From: Manihot esculenta
Taxonomy: Eukaryota > Streptophyta > Magnoliopsida > Malpighiales > Euphorbiaceae
DNA: 64,000 nt
Direction of reading: 5' to 3'
NCBI RefSeq assembly: GCF_001659605.2
Contig: NC_035173.2
Coordinates: 13,288,347 to 13,352,346 of the forward strand
The notes beneath the pieces were generated by a model. It was not told the origin of the DNA and made no database searches. It worked only from the letters and a program-made list of their open reading frames with translations. Each line of letters opens with the position of its first letter. Positions within the stretch are counted from its first letter, which is position 1. This document shows, piece by piece, positions 1 through 10,763 of the stretch. Made by a program: the position numbers and the translations under genes.

Positions 1-1238
1 AGAGGTGAGTAGAACTAAACTTAATCTTTTATTAAAGAAACATAATGCTTTAGCATCGTTCATGCATCATGAATGCTATGAGATGTATTAGGGTGATTGC
101 ATTAGAATCACGAATATGAAGCATTGCATATTATGTGATCAGAGATTAGGTGGACCCAGGCGACTCCAATAGCCTAAGCTTCGGCTCCTGTCATTGTGTC
201 AGGTCAGTTGGGCAAGTACATGTTGGAATGCCCTGTGTAGCTCCTTTGGGGGGCCAGTTTTGACAGAGGGTATTTTTGGGGTCATGTCTACCTTAATGGG
301 GATTGGACCAAGGCGACTTCAATAGCCCGACGAGGGAGTTTTGGGGTCATGTCTAATCCAAGATATATTGAGATGTTTGTTCTGTGATGCATTTGCATAT
401 ATAGTGCGTATGAATGAACTGTTTTCAGTGTTTCTACTCACTGGGCTTTAGAAGCTCATCCCTTTCCCTTAATCCCAGTTTTGCAGGTTCAGTATTGCAG
501 GGAAAGTCAGCAACAGCAGAGTGTTGATTAGAAGACTGCTTGTGTATAGCTAGTATGGACATGATGTAAATTAAAGAAAGATATGTAAAGGCATGTAATA
601 GCTAGTAAGTCAGTATGAGATGGTTTAGAATGTGCTTTGCCTAGTGTTGGTTTATCCCTTGTGTATGCATGTATCCTGTTTTACAGTTTCTTGATGAGAA
701 ATGGGTCAGACCAGACTTGATATATGTTGTGTTTCGAAAACCCAGTGAATAATAACTGTGAGGGAAGACAGGGATTAATTCCTTTGACCCAAGACCAGTG
801 CAGAGGAAAGACCAGGTTTGATTCCTGTGATCCACAGAGTAGACCACTAGAGAAGATCAGGTTTGATTCCTGTGACTCTATGGTAACCAAGTTAACTTAT
901 GATATGCTGACCCTTACAGAGTGGGTTCTATGCTGCAGAGCGCATAGGGTATGGAGGTTACTTGGTAAAGCATCACTGGTGTGTTATAGTTAGCCCGAGG
1001 GCTAGTTCAGATTAGTACATCTGAGCATTTGGGTTCATATGATTGGACCTACAGCGAGTGTTTTAAAGGTTAAGTCTGGTTGGTTTAGAGAAAAGTCGGA
1101 TCATGTATGGGATTTTAACAGGTACACAGAGTTCAGGATAGGCTTACTACGGGTCTAGGCGGCCTTAAGCCGATCTGGATCCTAGTGCCGAGCAGTTTGG
1201 GCCGTTACAGAGAGGGTACCGGTTTCCGGGCTGTTACA
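1..1238 (+). repeat. 3' part of a Tekay-type LTR, cut by window edge
   Basis: The sequence aligns by eye with the downstream half of solo LTR F (12053-12901). It opens at the conserved GAG|GTGAGTAGAAC splice-donor-like site, continues through the tract containing CACTGGGCTT and TTTTGCAG, and ends with the typical CTACGGGTC...GGCCTTAAGCCG block and CCGGGCTGTTACA. The TG end and TSD lie outside the window, so solo LTR versus full element cannot be decided. A TSD would have to match ACGGT at 1239-1243. No coding sequence is supported inside it. Confidence 0.8.
764..881 (+). repeat. Short degenerate tandem repeat inside the LTR
   Basis: About three units of 40-45 bp share the core CAGGTTTGATTCCTGTGA (the first copy is diverged). 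This is the position where other Tekay-type LTRs in the window carry their 40-68 bp tandem units. It generates small ORFs that I do not consider genes. Confidence 0.55.
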
Positions 1239-1696
1239 ACGGTGACTAAGTCTTCCTTTCTACGGGTAGGATTGTGTATCGGCTTATCAGACTCTTACTA
1301 CGTGACCCTGTCTTATGGTGACAGCTCATAACTTACTTTGGGTGATTGTTGTATTATATCAGAAGTCCCCCCGCTAGTATTCGATTCTTCATATTTGAAG
1401 GTGATAGTTGTCTACACGATCTTGGGTATGTGGCATATCTAGATTGGCTTTTCATACTTGCGTTACTCTGCCTGCCCCTGAGTATAAATGACGATTGCCT
1501 TGTTCTTCGAGCTGCATCTAAAACCTACCGTTGAAATTGCCATATAAAATCCCTACTTCTCCTCCAAATACCACTTTTACAAACAACTGACTTATTTGCT
1601 TTAGAAAAGATTCGACCACTCACTTTTCATTCACACACTTAAGGTAATTCCTATTCGTTTTCAGCTTCATAGCAACGAATAGAAATACTTCTTCTA
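1239..1696. other. Unassigned spacer with TATA-like box, probably K element
   Basis: No gene is recognisable here. A TATAAAA match lies at 1543-1549, about 150 bp before the plus-strand reading frame that starts near 1697. It is followed by a CT- and CA-rich stretch, so it could be the promoter and leader of that antisense ORF. The segment may instead be the 3' untranslated end of the Tat-like element K. No LTR boundary for K was found. Confidence 0.35.
1543..1549 (+). promoter_or_regulatory. Candidate TATA box before the K antisense ORF
   Basis: CATATAAAATCC context, 150 bp upstream of the reading frame of the K additional ORF, in an AT- and CT-rich leader. Support is by position and motif only. 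Confidence 0.3.
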
Positions 1697-3628
1697 TTGC
1701 TTCTAGTGGAAGTTTTGCCTCAAGCTCCTCCCGACGGTTCCATTCATGCTCCGGCTCCAGCTCCCATCAATCCACTTAGGGCAGTGCATGAAAGCGAAGG
1801 CAGCCTGATCAGCGACATCCCTTCCATACTAATTGAGAAAGATATAGAACGTCTTCACGATAAATACCACATCTCTCGAGAAATTTTTTGTGTCTTCGCT
1901 GCATCCCTAAGTGTTCACGCAAATGACCAAATCCCTACGGAGGATAGCATCATAGTTTATAAAGAGCAGCTGAAGGTAGGTCTTTGGTTTCCCATGGACC
2001 CATTTTTTACTAAGGTCCTTCAATTCTATAAGCTGTCAGTTGCCCAACTGCACCCCAACAGCTGGAGGATCTTGGTGGCCTTCCGGTTCGTTTGTTTTGA
2101 CAATAACATAGAGCCCAACATTGCGCTTTTCTCCCAACTATACTAGCTGGGTACATGAAAGAATGAGGAGTTCTGGTTCTTCAGCGGGAGGAAATGTCAG
2201 ACGCTCTTCAACCGGATCCCCTCATCCTTAAAACGATGGAAAAATAAATCTTTTATTCTTCACTATTGGGTGTCTAAGGGTTTTGGTCCCCTCGAATGAG
2301 CTGGAACATATATATGGAGCTGATAAAGGATGGGGTCCAGCTATGAAGGAGTGAGGAAGAGGCTTTGGACCTTCTTTAGACGATAGCCACATCCTAGAAA
2401 ATAGACATCACCAAAGAGGTGAGGAACGCCATTTTATCTTGGCAAAGCCATCTCCAGGCGAGTTAGACTTGGGGTCCTCACCCACCCAGTCTTCCCAGCC
2501 TTGGGGAAAGCACCTCCCTGGCTAGCGAAGAGGGTATTTTTCTTTTCAACCTCTTTTGTACTTCAAACTGCCTTACTTGCTAACTTTTTCTATATGCAAA
2601 TAGGGCTGAATCATAAAACAAGTTCGCTAAAGCGGCATATGCTGCCCAAAAGGGTAAAGCTGTTGTTGGTATGACCTGACCTCCACCTAAGCGAGCTCGT
2701 TGGGCTGAGGAGGGCATCATGCTTCCTCCTCCCCCTCCTACTCCTGCTGCCGGGCACCAGCCCCCACTCAACCATAGTCTTCCACGAGGCGTGAACCTAA
2801 CGCAGTTACTGCCTAAGCCAGAACTTCACAAGGAAAGGTTGAAGTGGAAGTCATATGGCCTCAGGTAATCCAGTTCCTAGCACTGACCTTGACCCGAGTA
2901 AACTCTCTTCTCGAGAAGCCCCGGCTGTCAATCCTTATAGCTAAGAATGCCTTGAGGCCCGTGGATTATCATCAGCTGAAGGCTATCAAAATAGACGATC
3001 TTTATGATAATATTATCCACTCTGCAATGGAGTGCTCTCTATACTTATATGGCCAAGGAGTGTAACAAGGCTCTGAGTTAAGAGTTCAGTGCCCAAGAGA
3101 CAGACAAAGGTCTCAGGCAAGAGGAATGCTCGAGGTTGAAGGCTCGATTCGAGGAAGTGGAGGGTACGATAAAGGAGACACTCGAGTCGGTGGACAAGCT
3201 CCAAGCAGACCTGGATCATGCAAATACTTTGAGAATCAGGCAAAAGCAGCCGAGGATCAAGTGTTCATGCTTCAACACCAAGTCCAGGAGCTGCAGTCTC
3301 AAGTTGAGGAGAACTAGGCTGCCTCCAATAGAATTGTTGAACTAGAGGCCAAGCTTCAAGAGACAGTGGCCTAGGGAGGGGAGATGTTCGTCGAGGGATA
3401 AGACTCTGTCAAGAAGGAGCTAGTGAAATGGTTTTCTCCTCAAGACTTTACTTAGATAGACGACATCTTCCAAAGGAGGAGAGAGATGAGGACGAGCAAG
3501 AGGAGGAGGGACAAGCTAAGGACAATCCCATCGGCCAGGTCTCTATAAATGATGTAATAGAGGTAGAGAATAAAAATGTAACAGAGACTCGGGAGGATGA
3601 AACTGAAGACATCTCTCCTCCTATGTAA
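1697..3628 (+). pseudogene. Decayed additional ORF (aORF) of a Tat-like element
   Basis: A reading frame of about 149 codons (1697-2146) contains blocks such as YKEQLKVGLWFPMDPFF and AQLHPNSWRILVAF. I recognise these from a common plant retrotransposon-associated protein family of unknown function. Further pieces follow with stops and frame changes: a continuation around 2155-2290 that includes FWFFSGRK, an Ala/Lys-rich hinge near 2620-2700, a coiled-coil-like Glu/Gln/Leu-rich segment at about 3065-3365, and an acidic tail at about 3470-3628. There is no in-frame ATG at the start. It lies on the opposite strand to the K pol remnant and beyond its 3' end, which is where Tat-lineage elements may carry an antisense extra ORF. 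The family assignment is inference. Confidence 0.55.
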
Positions 3629-3699
3629 TCTTTTATAATCTTTCAATGAAAATATTTCTTTTGCATATCTTGTCATTATCTTCACTGATTTGTTCAGGA

Positions 3700-4274
3700 C
3701 CCTCGTCCAATCAAGACTTAAATAATTATTTACAAATTAGGCTAAAGGTTTAACACCCAATCAAAAAACTTAGTAAACAATGTCTTTGCCAAAAAATGAT
3801 TAAAACAAGCTCACTAATATGACATAACATTTGGTCACTAGCCTAACTAGTGCCCTCTTCGTTGCCAAACTTGGAAAATTTGTAGAATGGGACCAACAAC
3901 GGGACATGTGGCCTGGCAGATATGTGCCTTATTGCCCGGGCATTAAATGCCTTAGTAACTTTTTGTGGGGCGAGATTAACACTCGGTCATATGGCCTGAC
4001 AGATACCCACTTTATAGTCTGACATAAAATGCCTTAAAAACTTTTTATAAAGTAGGACTAATATCCGATCGCGTGGCCTATCAAATGCCCATCTTCTAAC
4101 CTAGCATAAAATGCCTTATTTAGTGGGACTAACACCCGGATTAGGTGTCCTGGAGGAACTCACCTTGTGGCCTGGCATAAGATGTCTTGTTTAGCGGGAT
4201 TAACACCCAGATTAGGTGGCCTGGTGGAACCCGCCTTGTGACATAACATAAGATGCCTTTTTAGCGGGACTAAT
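3700..4274. repeat. Degenerate 67-82 bp tandem repeat in K 3' region
   Basis: Roughly five units share a frame of the type GGGACTAACACCCGG-ATTAGGTGGCCTGG-CATAAAATGCC, with starts near 3969, 4051, 4118, 4194 and 4264. A further unit-like piece (TACCCACCTTGTGAC) continues at 6615-6640 beyond the inserted solo LTR, so that LTR landed inside the array. Tandem arrays between pol and the 3' LTR are known for Tat/Ogre elements. Confidence 0.6.
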
Positions 4275-6587
4275 TGTAACGACCCGAAAATCGGACCGCT
4301 ACCGGCGCTAGGATCCAGATCGACTTAAGGTCGCCGGGACCCGTAGCAAGCCTAACATACATCCTGTCATACCTGATAAATCCCATACATGATCAAACAA
4401 ATACATAAAAACTTTAAACTTTTCACATATGTACCAAGCTTGACCTGTGCATGCACCATAACTGTATACATAAAACCCCTTACTGGAGCCCTCATCAAAT
4501 ACTCCAGTTGGGTCAACATCTTATAAGTTAAGCCTGGTTCAACATGTCTCATCATTAAAACATTTACATCAAGATCATGTACAACAGGGATTTACAATTA
4601 ACAATAGGGCCAAGCACAATACTAATCCTCATTACAATACTTTACATTACATCATTTTACATTTCATTACATTACATGTCCACTAACACTCTATTACATG
4701 ACATAACCATGGCCATTACCCTTGCTGACTCCCTGTGCTATCTCTGGTCCTGCAAACCTGGGGGTTAGGGGAAGGGGTGAGCTACTAAAGCCCAGTGAGC
4801 AGAACAGTAAAACAGTTTATAAAGGTATGCCATCATGAAATGCATCACAACACAAGTAAATCACCTTAAGATGGTATTGTCACTAATAGCCATTTACATA
4901 TCTAATAAATGTCCGGCCCTCGACGGAGCTCCTCAGGACTTCCTCTTAAACATAATATAACATGTCCAACTGTGCCAGGGGCAATACGGCCACACCTGGT
5001 CTTCTCTTACATATTGCCATGGGCGATACGGCCAGACCTGGTCTTCTCTTACATATACATATTGCCAGGGGCGATACGGCCACACCTGTTCTTTCCATCT
5101 CATAACATATCATATCACATCGAGGGCTAATGGATCATCCAATATCCATCCACATCAACAATATATTATGCAATGCATCATATTCGTGAATTCTAATGCA
5201 AACAACCTAATACATATCATGGCATTCGTGATGCATGGATCATGCTAAAAAGATTTCATTGCTTCAAAATAAAAGAGTTGTGTTCTACTCACCTCTGGCT
5301 GACGCTTTACTGACTCTGTAGCAGCTAGCTCACTGCTGACCTCCTCGGTCTCTCAGGTCTGATCCTACACAGGTGGACTCAAATGAGGGACCAAACATAC
5401 TCTAACATAACCCTAAACATCTCTCCAAAAATTCCCTAAAACATCACAAAACATTCATAGAAAACATGCAAAGGAAGGCTAGACAGGGCATTTTCGGCGG
5501 CCGAAAGTCCCTCCAGAGCCGAAAGTCAGGCACTTTCGGGGGCAGGGTTCGGCGGACGAAAGTCCTTCCAGAGCTGAAAGTCACCCACTTTTGGGGGCAG
5601 GTTCGGCGGCCGAAACTCCCCTCTAGAGCCGAAAGTCCAAACTTTCGGGGGCGAGTTTAGGCGGCCTAAAGCTGCCTCCAGGCAGGTTCGGCGGCCGAAA
5701 CTGGCTTCGACGGCCGACCTGGGCTCTCCCAAAGGGCAGAACCCGAGCCTCACATGCACATCCAGCCACCCCAAAGCCTCTCAATTCATACCAACTCACA
5801 CAAAAGCATGCATAAACAGATTTTCAAGCATTTAGGGGCTTAAAACTAGCTTATACCCCAACAAACATCACATTAAGCATACATTTAACATAAAGGGTAC
5901 ATAAACCCTAACATCCTACATCTACTCTAAACATGCATTAAAACCCTTAATCCCTTCTTAAAACTTACTTAAAACATGAAAGAAGAGGAGGATCTACACT
6001 TACCTCTTGAAGATCGAGAGGAGATGCGATCCCAAACTTGGAGATGTGGAGAAAACGAACTCTGAAGGTCTCCAAGCTTCTAAAACCTTGATCTTAGTTT
6101 AAAATCTTCAAAACATGGTAAAAAAACTCATAAAAACTCTGGGAGATTTGAAGGAAAACATAAAATCAACCATGGAGGGTCAATAACTCACCTTTGCCCG
6201 AAAAAGGAGAGAGAAAACTCGCCCCTTTTCGGACATGAGGCCTTTTATAGGTGGCTGGCCAGACCACCTTCGGAGACCAAAGGTGCTTCCATAACTCCAC
6301 CATGTTCGGCGGCCGAACTTGAGGTTCGGCGGCAGCAAAAGGGAGCCACCTTCGGCGGCCGAACATGAGGTTCGGCTGCCGAACCTGGCATTTTCCTTCA
6401 AAACTTTCTTTTCTTTCAAAACTCAAATTTCTTTCTTGATCAAACCATAAAAACATGTAAAAAATTTTAGAAAACTTTTATTTTACCCCTTCTAGAATGC
6501 TTCCGACATCCGAGGAAATTCCGGATTCCAACGGAGATTCCGCCGGAAGGTAGAAATTTCGATGCCGGGGTCTAGCCGGGTATTACA
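4275..6587 (-). mobile_element. Solo LTR, Tekay-type, minus strand
   Basis: 2313 bp, reading TGTAACGACCC...GGGTATTACA on plus, which is the reverse of the family LTR. No internal region is attached on either side. Flanks are CTAAT (4270-4274) and CTAAG (6588-6592), a target duplication with one mismatch. It carries both clusters of the TTCGGC-N-GCCGAA motif (5490-5725 and 6300-6385), a reversed TATA box at 6241-6249, and reversed splice-donor-like sites near 5286, 5999 and 6190. It arose by recombination between the two LTRs of a full element. Confidence 0.85.
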
Positions 6588-6794
6588 CTAAGAAATAGAT
6601 TATGGAGGCTGATGGATACCCACCTTGTGACTTTTGACGAATGCTCTTTAATTTTTTTGAAGAAGGCAACCCTATCGTTCCTTATTACTGAATAATACAA
6701 CACATGAAAAAATATATCATTAACTGTTATTTATAAAATTTTCTCAGATTTCAAATATTCTAGGAATGGGGAATGACTCGGACATCTAATTTGG
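6588..6794 (-). other. K element sequence downstream of pol
   Basis: Non-coding remnant between the solo LTR and the integrase end of K. It is AT-rich with a short continuation of the 67-82 bp repeat near its left edge. Nothing else is recognisable. Confidence 0.4.
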
Positions 6795-7790
6795 CTAGCT
6801 TATAAAACTCTGGATGAATAACCTTCGAGACCCTAAACAGTCTTTCCATTTTTTGCGCAACTTAACAGACCGGGTATTACCGCCTGCTACATTTATTCTT
6901 CTAAGGATTAAGTCCCCCACATTAAAATCACGTGACTTGACTCTACCATCGAACATTCTGATTACAACCTTTTCTCGTAAAAATTCAGCTTGATCCAAAT
7001 TGAGTTGCATTTCTTTAGGAGGACTTCCTGAAATCTCAAGGTATTGTGTCCTGAAATTGCTTACATGAATTTTCATGGGGATTACTACTTCGGCCTCGTA
7101 CATAAGAGAGAAAGATGTTTCCCCTGTGGCTGTTCTCGGGATTGTTCTGTATGTCCAAAGTATATGAGGCAATTTCTTAGGCCAGTTGCCCCTGGCTTTA
7201 TCAAGTCTTTTCTTTAGCCCTTCTAGGATGGTCCTATTTGTAACCTTAGTTATTCAATTATTCTGTGGGTGATAGGTCGAATTGAATCTCAAGTCAATCT
7301 TTCATTTCCTGTAACAATCTTTGAACTTAGAACTCGCAAACTAAATTCCATTGTCAGTGATTACTACCTTTGGGATTTCAAACCGAGTGAAGATGTTTCT
7401 GCTAACAAAAGAGATTGCTTATTAAGTGGTAATGGATTGAACTGCTTAAGCCTTAGCCCACTTACTGAAATGATCCACTGCCACAATTATGAATTTTCTT
7501 GACCCAGTTACTTTTGGGAATGGGCCAAAGATGTCTACCCCCCATTGAAAGAAAAGCCAAGGGCTTCCAATTGCTGCTTGCATCTCTCTAGGAGTTATTA
7601 GAATGCTTGCATGCACTTGATATCGATGACACCTCTGGACAATTTTTTTGCATCTTGCATTATCATTTGTTAGTAATATCATTGTCTGAATGCTTTCTGA
7701 TCGATCATCCGAGTTCCTTTGTGACTTCCACAATCTCCTTCATGAATGTCTTCAAGGATTTCTTGGTCCTCATTTTCCTTTATGCATCAT
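6795..7790 (-). pseudogene. pol: Integrase remnant of Tat-like element K
   Basis: The minus strand encodes, with stops and frame breaks, a zinc-finger-proximal piece with CKKIVQRCHRYQ, then WGVDIFGPFP and IIVAVDHFSKWAKA (integrase core start), and further on LWTYRTIPRTATGETSFS and the C-terminal DLILRR region. These are hallmarks of Ty3/gypsy integrase, in the wording typical of Tat-lineage elements. The middle (about 7260-7450) is too decayed to follow. It would integrate element cDNA if intact; this copy is dead. Confidence 0.7.
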
Positions 7791-8541
7791 AGCCATGGTT
7801 GAGTTTAGGATTTCCTGTACAACTAACCATTAATTAGTGCATATTTATAGGACTTTCTTATTACCTGTTTAGCTGATAATTTATTGACCGACAGTTTATC
7901 CTCTGTCAGAAACCTATACACGGGTGTCATCCATGATTCTCCTTCCTCTATGGAGAAATATTCTTCCTTGTCGGTTGCGAGTTTGTGTAGCTCCTCAAAC
8001 TAAAATGGTTAGGTCAAGTGTTGTTCACCTGCCGCTGCCATTTTGGCCAGAAAATCAGCTTCTTCATTGTCACCTCTAGCCAACTGGTAAAGCTCGCAGT
8101 TACCGTGCCTATCTTTGATCCTCGTCATTAAGGAGTGAACCTTCTATTTGTATTTGACAAGATTCAGTTCTCGAATTTTAAACTGTCTCTAGCACTAATT
8201 AACAACCAATTGAAAGTCACTAAAAATAATTGATTTCCGTATACCTATTTCCACAATGATTTTTAGGGCCATAATCATAGTTTCGTACTTGGCTAAGTTG
8301 TTGGTAGCGTTGAAGGCGAGTTTTGTCGCGTAGCAAAACTTTATCTCCATTTGACTCTGTAGGAGGATTTCAATTTCGAAACCCCCAGCTCTGCAAGCAC
8401 CATCCACCCAAACCTTCGACTCCTCAATAGGCAATTCAAGTAATTCCAAAGTCTCCAATGGCTGAGTCATCTCTGCGATAAAATCGGCTACCGCCTGAGC
8501 CTTCATTGCTTTTCTTAGGACATACCTGATATCGAAGGCTG
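7791..8541 (-). pseudogene. pol: Second RNase H domain remnant of Tat-like element K
   Basis: The frame at 8195-8506 reads AVADFIAEM, then VWVDGACRAGGFEIEI, NNLAKYETMIMALKI and IIFSDFQLVVN. These resemble the extra (archaeal-type) RNase H domain found between the ordinary RNase H and integrase in Tat elements, with the acidic residues of D-G-A, E and D-S/F-Q visible. The stretch 7980-8190 continues as linker (EEADFLAK-like) with several stops. It joins directly to the RT fragment at 9903 once the inserted LTR is removed. Confidence 0.65.
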
Positions 8542-8546
8542 ATAGT

Positions 8547-9897
8547 TGATCAGTCCAAATTTAGACCATTTTATTATGTTGTTATTAATGTTAATTTACA
8601 CTTTTTCTGCCTAATTCTGTAGTTTTGATCTTATTTTGCAGAAAATGGTGTAAAGAGGTAATTTGGTGAAAATGCTCTTAAAACTACCTAAAATAGGATG
8701 AAGAAGAACAAGCATACTTGCACAAGCCAAGTTGCAACTGAAGAAGAGATAAATAAGGAAAGTACATTCAGTAAAGTAATTTGAAATTTAAATTTCAAAT
8801 CTTCAAGAAGCCTCTCCCTTATTGAGGAAGCCAAATCTCAAGAAGATACTTGCCTCCCAAGTCTTCAACATTCAAAATTCAAAATTCAAAAGAAGGCTCC
8901 ACCTCATCAAAGGCAAACTTGGGCAGCAAGATAAACTTGGGCAACACCTTCACATATAAAAGAACCACAAAGGAGCCGCCCCACATCTTGGTTCTTCTCC
9001 TCCAACAAGTGGCCGAACGCCCATCTCTTATTCATGTCGATTGGCTTCTTCTTCTTCATATTTTTCTTTTTGAGTTTTGTTTCAGCCATGAGTGGTTGAA
9101 ACTCTTTTTTCTAGTTGAAGATTAGGTGAAAGTTTGATTTTTTTTATGGATTGGGAGATCTGAACATACATTGTTTATCTTTTGTTTTTTAATATTTATA
9201 TAATTTCATGCTTAATTCCATTGTTGCTTTGTTGTTTAGATCAATAGGGCCCATTGATTCTTGATTGCAAAGTAATAATCTGTTAGTTTGAATAGTTTTA
9301 AGTCCGTAATTGCTTGGATTATTCAATCACAAGTAACTCTTGGTGTAAAAACTAAGGAAATTGCATGATCTAGCAATATCACTATGCGTTTGGGTAGCTA
9401 GAATTAGGTCTCTCTATTTCTTAATGCAATTGACAGTTGTTAGATGCCAAAGGCCCAAGGACATTCCTTGGCAACTTGTTAATTAGTAATTAATTGGAGG
9501 ATGTTCCCTAATTGATTTATGCTTAAGAAGGGATATGGTGGTGAGAAGCGTCTTCCACCCCAATAACTAATTTATTGAATCAAATAAAGGAATCTTTGTG
9601 TCAATGATCAATCCCAACAACTAAAGTGGATCCAATTCTTCAACTAGCGCATTTCTCATTATTGAATTTCTTTACTTTTATTATTTGCTTTACTTTATTG
9701 CTTTCAGTATTAGTTTAATTCATCAATCTCAAAACCCCCTTTTTATTTTACTTTTAGTTTATTTACTTGGTCTTGATAAGGAAAATAGGTAAGTATCAAT
9801 TCCCTGTGGATTCGATCCTTTTGCCACTATCTACAGTTGTAAAATTGTTGATAACCAAAAAGGTTATTTTTGACCGGCTTCAACAATCGTACAGTCA
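8547..9897 (+). mobile_element. Solo LTR, Athila-like, inside K pol
   Basis: 1351 bp from TGATCAGTCC to GTACAGTCA, flanked by the perfect 5-bp duplication ATAGT (8542-8546 and 9898-9902). It aligns with the B and G LTRs along most of its length: opening TGAT, TTTTGCAG near 8632, a CATATAAAAG promoter box near 8953, the GTTTCAGCCA-TGAG-TGGTTGAAAC hairpin (9079-9102), the CCAAGGA-N3-TCCTTGG hairpin (about 9450-9467), and an end GACCGGCTTC. Unlike B and G it lacks the TTCGGC-N-GCCGAA array, so the array is a variable part of this LTR family. Confidence 0.85.
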
Positions 9898-9902
9898 ATA
9901 GT

Positions 9903-10763
9903 ATCACTACCTAGGTGGACAATCGCCCTGATAGTTTCGGCCTATGCAATATCCTTCGCAGGGATAATCTGTTCCGACTTCTATAGTGTGTGACTCAAAA
10001 TAGGGACGCAGCTTTGTTGCAGATATTAGGACTGCAAATGCTAATTTTTCAAGAGAATGATAGTTCAATTCTGCCCCTTTCAAGACTTGGCTGATGTGAT
10101 AGACTGAGCTTTGTTCCTCTTTGTTCTTACGAACGAGCACCGAACTTATTGTTTTCAACATCACATACAAGTATAAAAACAAAACATCGCCTTCGATGGG
10201 TGAGCTTAGCAAAGGGGGAGATGATAAAAAGGTTTCTAAACTTTCAAATATTTCTTTGCACTCTCCCCTCCAAATAAACTTATTTTTACCTTTTAAGACT
10301 TTAAAAAATGCAAGACACCTTCTGGCTGAATATGATATAAACCGGCTAAGAGTTATGACCCACCCATTTAATTTTTGTATTTCATTAATGATTTTTGGTG
10401 CATGCATATTTTGAATGACACTAATTTTCTCTGGTTTTGCTCCTATGCCTGTCTCTAAGACTATTTACCCTAAAAATTTTCACGCTTTTACCCCAAAAGT
10501 GCATTTGTTAGGGTTTAGTTTCATACCTATCTTATCCAGTTTGTCAAAAACTTTTTGGATATCATCTAGATTATCTTCTAAGGATCGGCTCTTTACCACC
10601 ATATCATCCACTTATATCTCAACTGTTGAACCCACTATGTCTTTAAAGATGCCTAACACTAGCCTTTGATAAGTTGCCCCTACGTTCTTTAGTCCAAATG
10701 GCATCACTTTATAGCAGAAAACTCCTATATCGATAATGAATGATGTCTTTTCTGCATCTTCAA
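9903..10763 (-). pseudogene. pol: Reverse transcriptase / RNase H remnant of Tat-like K
   Basis: The frame at 9907-10407 shows IQKLNGWVITLSRFIS, FFKVLKG, FIWRGECKEIFESL, SSPPLLSSP, LVRKNKEEQSSVYHISQVLKGAELNY and KLRPYFESHTI, the RT thumb/RNase H region of Tat-like pol. Further upstream on minus (10415-10763) the palm is readable, but the tyrosine codon of the YVDD active site has become a stop (near 10611). Pol is cut at 10763 by insertion of element D, and the missing upstream part is not found on the right of the window because D's far end lies outside. Confidence 0.7.

Noticed and set aside
5466..5774. Repeated small ORFs rich in GGRKS, RRPNLRFGGRTW or SAAE in LTRs (also at 14000, 26300, 27100, 30100, 37750, 54750 and elsewhere)
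   Set aside because: They arise because the TTCGGC-N-GCCGAA arrays contain no stop codon in any frame. They appear on both strands, lack a shared start and sit in LTR promoter or leader sequence.
7269..7502. Plus-strand ORF in the K integrase region
   Set aside because: It is a shadow opposite the decayed minus-strand integrase.
8850..9125. 91-codon plus ORF in J, and similar ones at 19553-19765 and 57208-57420
   Set aside because: They lie within Athila-like LTRs around the promoter and hairpin. The conserved feature there is the DNA hairpin, not the peptide.
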